A stretch of DNA of 5,462 nucleotides from Brachybacterium sp. (GTDB lineage: Bacteria; Actinomycetota; Actinomycetes; Actinomycetales; Dermabacteraceae): NCBI GenBank assembly GCA_027322375.1, contig DAHVRS010000549.1, positions 1-5,462 on the forward strand. Direction: 5' to 3'. This document shows positions 1 through 5,462 of this stretch, in pieces; within the stretch, counting starts at the first letter, position 1; each line of letters opens with the position of its first letter. The notes below the pieces were generated by a model that was not told the origin of the DNA, did no database searches, and saw only the letters and a program-made list of their open reading frames with translations. A program made the position numbers and the translations under genes.

Positions 1-27
1 TTGCTCTATCCATTGAGCTATGGAGGC
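1..27 (-). tRNA. tRNA gene, 5' portion only, probably tRNA-Arg (rest beyond left edge)
   Basis: The reverse complement of 27-1 reads as the first 27 nt of a canonical tRNA. GCCTCCA is the 5' acceptor strand (27-21), followed by T8 and A9. The D-stem strands GCTC (18-15) and GAGC (6-3) pair perfectly. The D-loop AATGGATA carries A14, G18-G19 and A21, and position 26 is A. The anticodon arm and the 3' half lie outside the window, so the anticodon is unread. The D-loop has A at position 20, a known arginine identity element, and the AATGGATAGAGCA string resembles actinobacterial tRNA-Arg, so Arg is the likeliest isotype. It is transcribed in the same direction as nei. Confidence 0.82.
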
Positions 28-40
28 TGACGGTCCGAGC

Positions 41-46
41 AGTCTA
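41..46 (-). promoter_or_regulatory. candidate -10 element of the tRNA promoter
   Basis: On the minus strand 46-41 reads TAGACT, which matches TANNNT and four of six bases of TATAAT. It lies 13 nt upstream of the first tRNA base, so initiation about 7 nt downstream would give a short leader of about 6 nt, as expected for a tRNA gene. No TTGACA-like -35 box is visible 16-19 nt upstream, where the sequence is GC-rich. That keeps the call tentative, although actinobacterial promoters often have weak -35 boxes. Confidence 0.4.
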
Positions 47-70
47 CCGAGGCTGGGGGCCGCTCCGCGC

Positions 71-88
71 CACCGCCACTGCGCGGTG
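71..88 (-). terminator. weak GC hairpin in the nei-tRNA gap, possible terminator
   Basis: CACCGC (71-76) and GCGGTG (83-88) form a perfect 6-bp stem with a 6-nt loop, starting 17 nt past the nei stop on the minus strand. No T-run follows on that strand (next is a GCGCGGAGCGG-like stretch), so it is not a classical intrinsic terminator. It could be a U-tract-less terminator of the lhr-nei transcript or a chance palindrome in GC-rich DNA. The whole 77-bp gap (28-104) holds nothing else except the candidate tRNA -10 element. Confidence 0.2.
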
Positions 89-104
89 ATCGACCGAGCA
101 CTCA

Positions 105-1013
105 CTACCGCCGTCGGCCGCGCCGCGGAGGTGCCGGGGGAGGACAGCGCGGCCCGGCCTGGCAGCGGGGGCAGAACCACAGCACCCTCGCCTCGGTCCC
201 CTCGAGACGCGGCTCGGCGAGCTCCCCGCGCTCGATCCGGGTGCGGCAGCGGCGGCACTGCTTCCCGCCGCGGCCGTAGACCCACAGGTTCCCGTCCCGG
301 CCCAGCATCCCGCCGGTGGTCACCCGCACCTCACGGTCCTGGTTCAGCACGAGCAGACGGCGAGCGAGATCCACGAGAGCGCCCAGATCCGTCTCCGCGG
401 CGACGGGCGCGGCAGGATGGAGCCGACGCAGGAAGCACAGCTCGCTGCGATAGATGTTCCCGATCCCGGCGAGCACGTGCTGGTCGAGCATCGCCAGGCC
501 GATCGGCCGCTCCGGCTCCGCGGCGAGGTTCGTGATCGCCCGCTCGCGCAGGCTCGGGTCCTCGTCCCAAGTGGCGTCGAGCAGGTCGGGGCCGAGGCTG
601 CCCAGCAGCTGCTCCTCGTCGGCCGTGCGCAGGAGCTGCACCTGCTTCACGTCATAGGCGATGGCTCGCCGCTCGCGGCCGTCCTCGCGCCGGGCCTCGA
701 GCAGGATCCGGATCGTGTCGGGGGAGCGGGGTCCGGCACTCGTGTCGCTCGAGCGCAGCGCCTTCCCATCCACGTGCCAGATGCCGTCCATCATGAGGTG
801 GTTGTGCAGGGTCATCGGGGGCGGTCCGGGCACGGGCGGGGTGAGGCGGAGCAGGAGGTGCTTCCCGCGCGGGCGCACCTCGGCGACCCTCCAGCCCGTG
901 AGGTCCGCAGTCGCTGCGCGCGGTACGCGGAGATCGCAGGTGGTGAGCACGGCGCCGGCGAGCGCGTCGTCGAGGATCCGGCACTGCCGGGCGACGGTGT
1001 CTCCCTCGGGCAT
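105..1013 (-). CDS. nei: Endonuclease VIII-type DNA glycosylase/AP lyase (Fpg/Nei family)
   Basis: Bifunctional base-excision-repair enzyme that removes oxidised bases, mainly pyrimidines in the Nei branch, and cleaves the abasic site by beta,delta-elimination. The protein has 302 aa. It begins MPEGDTV, the Nei signature (Fpg/MutM starts MPELPEV). After Met removal Pro2 is the Schiff-base nucleophile and Glu3 the acid, so catalysis itself fixes the ATG at 1013. K51 (RGKHLLL) is the conserved hairpin lysine. NHLMMDGIWH (71-80) matches the family's conserved N-domain strand. The helix-two-turn-helix spans about 155-195, with the phosphate-binding Asn in GIGNIYRSEL (N186). A C4 zinc finger uses C253/C256 and C281/C284, with R276 at the beta-hairpin tip. 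About 18 Pro/Arg-rich residues follow the finger. The start codon overlaps the lhr stop, so the gene is probably co-transcribed and translationally coupled with lhr, as in the M. tuberculosis lhr-nei2 pair. Exact lesion preference cannot be read from sequence. The Nei2-type assignment rests on N-terminal similarity plus neighbourhood. Confidence 0.95.
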   Translation of the reverse strand: MPEGDTVARQCRILDDALAGAVLTTCDLRVPRAATADLTGWRVAEVRPRGKHLLLRLTPPVPGPPPMTLHNHLMMDGIWHVDGKALRSSDTSAGPRSPDTIRILLEARREDGRERRAIAYDVKQVQLLRTADEEQLLGSLGPDLLDATWDEDPSLRERAITNLAAEPERPIGLAMLDQHVLAGIGNIYRSELCFLRRLHPAAPVAAETDLGALVDLARRLLVLNQDREVRVTTGGMLGRDGNLWVYGRGGKQCRRCRTRIERGELAEPRLEGTEARVLWFCPRCQAGPRCPPPAPPRRGRRR

Positions 1014-1025
1014 CAGCGCTCACCC
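1011..1025 (-). promoter_or_regulatory. lhr/nei stop-start overlap (TGATG) with candidate ribosome binding site
   Basis: On the minus strand the TGA stop of lhr (1015-1013) shares its last A with the ATG of nei (1013-1011). A purine-rich GGGTGAG at 1025-1019, inside the last lhr codons, ends 5 nt before the ATG and could pair partly with the 16S anti-Shine-Dalgarno. The match is imperfect, so reinitiation by ribosomes finishing lhr is the more likely main route. This would tie Nei output to Lhr translation. Confidence 0.5.
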
Positions 1026-4000
1026 GCCCGCAGCCGCAGGGAGCGCGGGGAGCGGTAGCAGCCAGCCGCCTCGAGCGCCGCGGTCACCGCCGCGACGGGG
1101 CTGGCGTCGATGCCGTGGCCGTTGATCCGCTCGATCCGCAGCTGCGGCAAGCGGGAGTCCTCCGCGATCGCGCGGACCAACTGCGCGGCGATCCTCTCCG
1201 TCGCTCCCTCGTCCGCCCACCACAGCAGGTGCTTGCCGCCCTTGTCGACGTAGGCACTGACGTGCCCGTCCACGAGCAGCACGAGCGCGCCGGCGCGTCT
1301 CGCGGGCCGTGCGCTCGTGCCCTCCAGCGGCGTGATCGACAACGCCGGCCAGGGCAGTGCCGCCCCGTAGGGGTTCGCAGGATCGGTCGCTGCGAGGGCG
1401 AGTGCTGCCCCGTCGGCCGATGGGGCGTCGCCGCCGGTATCCCGTGCAGCCTCTGCCTCCCTGTCCCGGTCGCGCAGCAGGTCCACCGCCTCGGCGGGGG
1501 CGAACTGCGAGGCGCCGAGCCCGTCGATGAAGTAGCCGCGGCGGCAGGCGCCGTTCTCCTCGAGCACGGATAGGACCCGGTACACGCCCGCGAAGCCGCC
1601 GGGGATGTCCTCCACGTCCATCGCGCCGCGCGTGACCACGCCGTGCCGGTCCAGGAGCAAGGTAGCGAGCGCGGCGGAGCGGGCGGCGGGGTCCACGGGG
1701 TCCAGTCGCACCGCGGACCAGCGCCCGGCGCCGACGGGCCCGGTGACGAGCTCGGCAGGGCTCGTGACGCCCTGACGCATCATCGCCGCGGAGAGCCGGG
1801 CCGCGCCGCGCCGGCCGAGCGTGCGGGAGCGCCCCGGGGCGCGCGCCGCAGAAGCCTTCGCGGCGCCGCGACCGTACGCACGCAATGCCTCGAAGGAATC
1901 ATTGGTGACCAGCCCCGCGAAGGCGAGATCCCACAGCGCCTCGTGCAGATCCTGCGGCCGGGAGGCCTCCCCGGCATCGGCAAGGGCGGTGAGGAGCTCG
2001 CTGTGCCGCAGCGCGCCCGGCGTGGCCTGCAGCAGGTCCAGGAGACGCGCGGCGAGGGAACCCTCGGGAAGGGACGCGGCCGCCTCCTCGAGCTCCTCCG
2101 CCACCAGGCCGAGCGGCAAGGCATCGGCGAGATGCAGGCGGATCCAGCCGTCGTCGGCGCCGAGCCTCCCGTGCCCGGTCCACACCAGCTCCCCGGACGC
2201 GAAGGCAGCATCCAGCAGGGCGGGGGTGAACTCGGGCAGGCGGGTGGGCAGCACCTGGGTCTCCCAGGCGGACAGCGGCAGTGACACCCCGGCGAGCTGG
2301 TCCACGACGGAGAGGAGCCCGTCGTGCCCGGTCCAGGTGGCGCGCTCGCGCGTGCCATCGGCTCGCCGGCCCACGAGGTGCTGCCACTGGGTGAGGAATC
2401 GGGCGTAGACGGGCCCGGTGACCGGGGCGATCTCGCGGCGCGAGGCGGCGAGGCTCGCACGGCGGATGCGGCGCAGCACCTCCGTGTCCACCCATTCCTC
2501 GCCCTCGCGTCCCGGGGTGAACTCGCCCTGGGAGAGGGCACGCTCGGCGGTGAGCTGCTCGAGCGCGGCGCGGGCCACGCCCGGGGCGAGACCGAACGTC
2601 TGCACCGGTGCATCAGCGGGGAAGGGTCCGCGGCCGCGCGCCCAGCGGGAGACGAGCTGCGGGACCGCCCGGTCCACCGCAGCCAGGTGCACCTCGGGGA
2701 TCCCGGGCGGCAGCGCCGTGCCGAGCGCGTCGCGCAGCAGACCCGCGTCCTCGACCGCTGCGATGTGTTCCGTCCTGACGATCCGGACCCGGAGAATGCG
2801 TCGGGAGTCCTCGAGGGAGGTGAGCGCGGCGTCGACGTCCAGGGAGTCTGCGGCCCGTTCCGCGAGCTGGTCGGGAGTGAGCGGGCCCAGCCGTCGCAGC
2901 GCGTCGGCGACCTGTTCGGTGCTGCGCAGCGCTCGGTCTTCGGTGAGCCCCTGGAGGCGCTGCTCGACCTCGGCGATCACGTCCGCATCCAGCAGCTCGC
3001 GCAGGCTCACGGTGCCCAGCAGTTCCGCGAGCAGCGACTGGTCCAGGGCGAGCGCGGCGGTGCGCCGTTCGGCGAGCGGTGCGTCGGTGTCGTAGAGGAA
3101 CTGCGCCATGTAGCCCATGAGCAGAGAGCGCGCGAAAGGGGAGGGCTCGGGCGTCTCCACCTCCCGCACCTGCACGCGCCGGCTGTCGATCCCGATCATG
3201 AGCTCCACGAGGGCGGGCAGGTCGTACACGTCCTGGAGACATTCGCGGGCGGCCTCGAGCATGATCGGGAAGTCGGGATGGGGGCGTGCCACCTCGAGCA
3301 GGTGCGCGGAGCGCTGGCGCTGCTGCCACAGCGGCGCCCGCTGATTCGGATCACGCCTCGGCAGCAGCAGCGCACGGGCCGCGCACTCCCGGAACCGGGC
3401 CGCGAACAGGGCGGAGGAGCCGACGAGCCGGCGCACCTCCTCCTCGATCTCCTCGGGCGTGAACACGAACAGGTCCGCGCCGGGCGGCTGCTCGCCGTGG
3501 GGGATGCGCAGCACGATCCCGTCGTCGGCCGCCATCACCTGCCCGTCCAGGCCGTAGCGCTCCTCGACCCGTGTCCCGACCGCGAGCGCCCACGGCCCGG
3601 TGATCCGCTGTCCAGCCGCGCAGTGCAGCACCACGCGCCAGTCCCCGAGCTCGTCGAGGAAGCGCTCGACGACCAGCTGATCCGGACCGGGCACGGCACC
3701 CGTCGTGGCCTGCTGGGCGGAAAGATGGTCGAGCAGGACGGTCCGCGCGTTCGCGTCCAGGCCCAGGGCCTGCAGGCGCTCATCGGCATCGGCGCGGGGG
3801 AGTGCGGCGAGCTCGGCCTGCGCGGTCGAGATCGCGCGGCCCAGGCTCGCGGGGCGGCCGTCGCCGTCGCCGTGCCAGAAGGGGATCCGCCCGGTGAGCC
3901 CGGTGGCGGGGGAGACGGTGACGCGCGAGGCGGTGATCTCCTCGATCCGCCAGCTGCTGGTGCCCAGCGTGATCACGTCCCCGCGCCGGGACTCGTAGAC

Positions 4001-5462
4001 CATCTCCTCGTCCAGCTCGCCCACGCGGCGCGGCTGGGTGTCTCCCTCCGCGGCGGCGAGGTGGACCGGGTACAGGCCGCGGTCGGGGATCGTGCCGCCG
4101 CTGGTGACGGCGAGGCGCTGGGCGCCGGGGCGGGCGCTGAGCGTGCCGGTCTCGCGGTCGTGGACGAGTCGGGGCCGCAGCTCGGAGAAATCGGTGGAGG
4201 GGTAGCGGCCGGCGAGCAGGTCGATCGTCTGGTCGAAGGCGGAGCGGGGCAGCGCCCGGTAGGGATGCGCGGAGCGGACCAGATCGAACCAGGCATCGAC
4301 CTGCAGGTCCTCCATCGCGGCGGCGGAGACGGTGTGCTGGGCGAGGACGTCCAGGGCGTTGCGCGGCACGGTGAGCGGCTCGATCCGTCCCGTGAGCGCC
4401 TCCTGCACCGTGACCGCGGTGCGCAGCACGTCCGCGGCGTGCAGCGGATGCAGCGAGCCCTTGGAAACGGCGCCGACGTCATGGCCGGCCCGGCCCACCC
4501 GCTGCAGCAGGCTCGAGACGGACATCGGCGCCGCGACCTGCAGCACGAGGTCCACCGCGCCCATATCGATGCCGAGCTCGAGGGAGCTGGTCGCGACCAC
4601 ACACCGCAGCGTCCCGGACTTCAGCTGATCCTCGATCCCGGCCCGGACCTCTTTCGACATCGAGCCGTGGTGGGCGCGGGCGATGTCCTCGACCTCGTCG
4701 AGCTCCTCCGTCTCACCGGCCGGACCGTCGGCCGCCGCCGCGAGGACGCGCCGCGCATGGAGCCGGTTGAGCTTGCCGGTGAGGCGCTCTGCCTGGCTGC
4801 GCGAGTTCGTGAACACGATCGTGGAGCGGTGGTCGAGGACGCGCTCGAGCACGGCCCGCTCCACATGCGGCCAGATCGTGCCGTAGACGTCCTCGTCATC
4901 GACCGCATCGGCGGGAGGTTCGATCGAGCGCAGATCCGGGACCGGCATCGTCACCTGCAGGTCCCAGCTCTTGGTCGAGGGCGGGCGGACCACGCTCATC
5001 TCCCGCGGACGCCCGGTGCCGGTGAGGAAGGCGGCGACCTCGTCGACCGGCTCGACCGTCGCGGACAGGCCGATGCGCTGCGCAGGCTCGGCGGTGAGCG
5101 CATCGAGCCGGGCGAGCGACAGCGCCAGGTGCTCTCCCCGCTCCGTCCCGGCGACCGCATGGAGCTCGTCGAGGATCACCGTCCGCACGCCGCGCAGCGT
5201 CTCCCGCGCCTGCGACGTGAGCAGCAGGAACAGCGACTCGGGGGTGGTGATGAGGATGTCCGGCGGGCGGGTCGCGAGCCGTCGCCGGTCTGCCGCAGGT
5301 GTGTCCCCGGTGCGCACCCCGACGCTGATCCCGCGGTGCGGATGACCGAGCCGCTCCGCAGTGCGCGCCGTGCCGACGAGCGGCGAGGTGAGGTTCCGTT
5401 CCACGTCCACGCCGAGCGCCTTCAGCGGCGAGATGTACAGGACGCTCGTGGTGGGAGCCTCC
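1013..5462 (-). CDS. lhr: Lhr-family SF2 ATP-dependent DNA helicase, 5' end cut by window edge
   Basis: Large helicase-related protein, an ATP-driven 3'-5' single-stranded DNA translocase that unwinds RNA:DNA and DNA duplexes in DNA repair. The frame stays open to the right edge (codon 1 at 5461), giving 1482 visible residues. The GTG at 5410 is internal, because the codons before it encode helicase motif Ia (SPLKAL, residues 11-16). Counting from the first visible residue: TTPESL 72-77; motif II DELH 98-101; motif III SAT 133-135; motif IV VFTNSR 216-221; motif V 288-299; motif VI QRVGRAG 320-326, with R324 the likely arginine finger. A winged helix (about 355-420) and a beta-barrel region follow, with FWHGDGDGR near 528-536; by spacing its Trp may match the DNA-stacking Trp of mycobacterial Lhr. 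From about 830 to the end lies the Lhr C-terminal domain, known in the family as a series of winged helices. It shows the family-typical RHGVVTRGA (1272-1280), GGF (1288-1290) and ATDPANPYGAALPWP (1358-1372). The P-loop is off-window; roughly 70 residues are missing. No frameshift is seen. Confidence 0.97.
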   Translation of the reverse strand, partial: EAPTTSVLYISPLKALGVDVERNLTSPLVGTARTAERLGHPHRGISVGVRTGDTPAADRRRLATRPPDILITTPESLFLLLTSQARETLRGVRTVILDELHAVAGTERGEHLALSLARLDALTAEPAQRIGLSATVEPVDEVAAFLTGTGRPREMSVVRPPSTKSWDLQVTMPVPDLRSIEPPADAVDDEDVYGTIWPHVERAVLERVLDHRSTIVFTNSRSQAERLTGKLNRLHARRVLAAAADGPAGETEELDEVEDIARAHHGSMSKEVRAGIEDQLKSGTLRCVVATSSLELGIDMGAVDLVLQVAAPMSVSSLLQRVGRAGHDVGAVSKGSLHPLHAADVLRTAVTVQEALTGRIEPLTVPRNALDVLAQHTVSAAAMEDLQVDAWFDLVRSAHPYRALPRSAFDQTIDLLAGRYPSTDFSELRPRLVHDRETGTLSARPGAQRLAVTSGGTIPDRGLYPVHLAAAEGDTQPRRVGELDEEMVYESRRGDVITLGTSSWRIEEITASRVTVSPATGLTGRIPFWHGDGDGRPASLGRAISTAQAELAALPRADADERLQALGLDANARTVLLDHLSAQQATTGAVPGPDQLVVERFLDELGDWRVVLHCAAGQRITGPWALAVGTRVEERYGLDGQVMAADDGIVLRIPHGEQPPGADLFVFTPEEIEEEVRRLVGSSALFAARFRECAARALLLPRRDPNQRAPLWQQRQRSAHLLEVARPHPDFPIMLEAARECLQDVYDLPALVELMIGIDSRRVQVREVETPEPSPFARSLLMGYMAQFLYDTDAPLAERRTAALALDQSLLAELLGTVSLRELLDADVIAEVEQRLQGLTEDRALRSTEQVADALRRLGPLTPDQLAERAADSLDVDAALTSLEDSRRILRVRIVRTEHIAAVEDAGLLRDALGTALPPGIPEVHLAAVDRAVPQLVSRWARGRGPFPADAPVQTFGLAPGVARAALEQLTAERALSQGEFTPGREGEEWVDTEVLRRIRRASLAASRREIAPVTGPVYARFLTQWQHLVGRRADGTRERATWTGHDGLLSVVDQLAGVSLPLSAWETQVLPTRLPEFTPALLDAAFASGELVWTGHGRLGADDGWIRLHLADALPLGLVAEELEEAAASLPEGSLAARLLDLLQATPGALRHSELLTALADAGEASRPQDLHEALWDLAFAGLVTNDSFEALRAYGRGAAKASAARAPGRSRTLGRRGAARLSAAMMRQGVTSPAELVTGPVGAGRWSAVRLDPVDPAARSAALATLLLDRHGVVTRGAMDVEDIPGGFAGVYRVLSVLEENGACRRGYFIDGLGASQFAPAEAVDLLRDRDREAEAARDTGGDAPSADGAALALAATDPANPYGAALPWPALSITPLEGTSARPARRAGALVLLVDGHVSAYVDKGGKHLLWWADEGATERIAAQLVRAIAEDSRLPQLRIERINGHGIDASPVAAVTAALEAAGCYRSPRSLRLRAGER

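Noticed and set aside
20..535. 171-codon plus-strand frame starting inside the tRNA and running antisense to nei
   Set aside because: It starts within a tRNA gene and runs opposite the nei zinc-finger region. Its Arg/Ser/Pro/Gly-rich composition shows no domain.
417..1058. 213-codon open frame on the plus strand, antisense to nei and the 3' end of lhr
   Set aside because: It lies wholly opposite two well-supported conserved genes. Its composition is Arg/Gly/Ala/Val-rich, it has no recognisable domain, and such long antisense frames are expected in very GC-rich DNA.
1643..2284. 213-codon open frame on the plus strand, antisense to the lhr C-terminal region
   Set aside because: Low-complexity Gly/Arg/Gln composition with no family motif, opposite a conserved coding region. 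It is best read as a shadow of lhr codon bias.
1780..3329. Long alternative-frame ORFs on the minus strand inside lhr (277 and 238 codons)
   Set aside because: Their translations are Arg/Pro/Ser/Ala-rich junk typical of the wrong frame of GC-rich genes. The overlapping lhr frame has continuous family similarity, so no frameshift or nested gene is needed.
5159..5170. DELH in place of the more common DEAH/DEVH box as a possible active-site change
   Set aside because: The catalytic Asp-Glu and the His are intact. The third residue varies widely in SF2 helicases, so this is normal variation.
5405..5410. GTG at 5410 as the true start of lhr
   Set aside because: The frame is open upstream to the window edge, and those codons encode LYISPLKALG, the conserved motif Ia of Lhr helicases. 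The true start lies beyond the edge.
1..5462. Search for CRISPR repeats, IS ends, integrases, phage genes or a defence system
   Set aside because: No direct-repeat array, inverted-repeat pair flanking a transposase, or accessory gene is visible. The window is filled by two conserved repair genes and a tRNA end.

Overview
The window is very GC-rich, with strong G/C bias at third codon positions, and all supported genes lie on the minus strand. GC content, protein content and gene order point to a high-GC actinomycete (Actinomycetota). A member of the Micrococcales is plausible, but the window alone does not fix a genus.

Reading in the direction of transcription (right to left): most of the window, from the right edge to 1013, is one very large gene for an Lhr-type superfamily 2 helicase. 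Its N-terminus, with the ATP-binding P-loop, lies beyond the right edge. Its TGA stop overlaps by one base the ATG of the next gene (TGATG), which encodes a DNA glycosylase/AP lyase of the Fpg/Nei family (endonuclease VIII type, 302 aa, 1013 down to 105). A gap of 77 bp follows. It holds a weak hairpin and a plausible -10 promoter element. The last 27 bases at the left edge are the 5' end of a tRNA gene, probably tRNA-Arg.

The two proteins make a DNA-repair unit. Lhr is a 3'-5' single-stranded-DNA translocase and helicase linked to DNA-damage responses in mycobacteria, and Nei excises oxidised pyrimidines and cleaves the abasic site. The same adjacent order (lhr, then nei2) is known in Mycobacterium tuberculosis (Rv3296-Rv3297), so this is a conserved arrangement and not an accessory island. 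The start/stop overlap suggests translational coupling.

I see no mobile element, CRISPR array, phage gene or toxin-antitoxin pair, and no clearly undescribed system. The points worth a second look are the translationally coupled helicase-glycosylase pair, the Pro/Arg-rich tail on Nei, and the question of whether the Lhr C-terminal domain is itself a glycosylase in this lineage.
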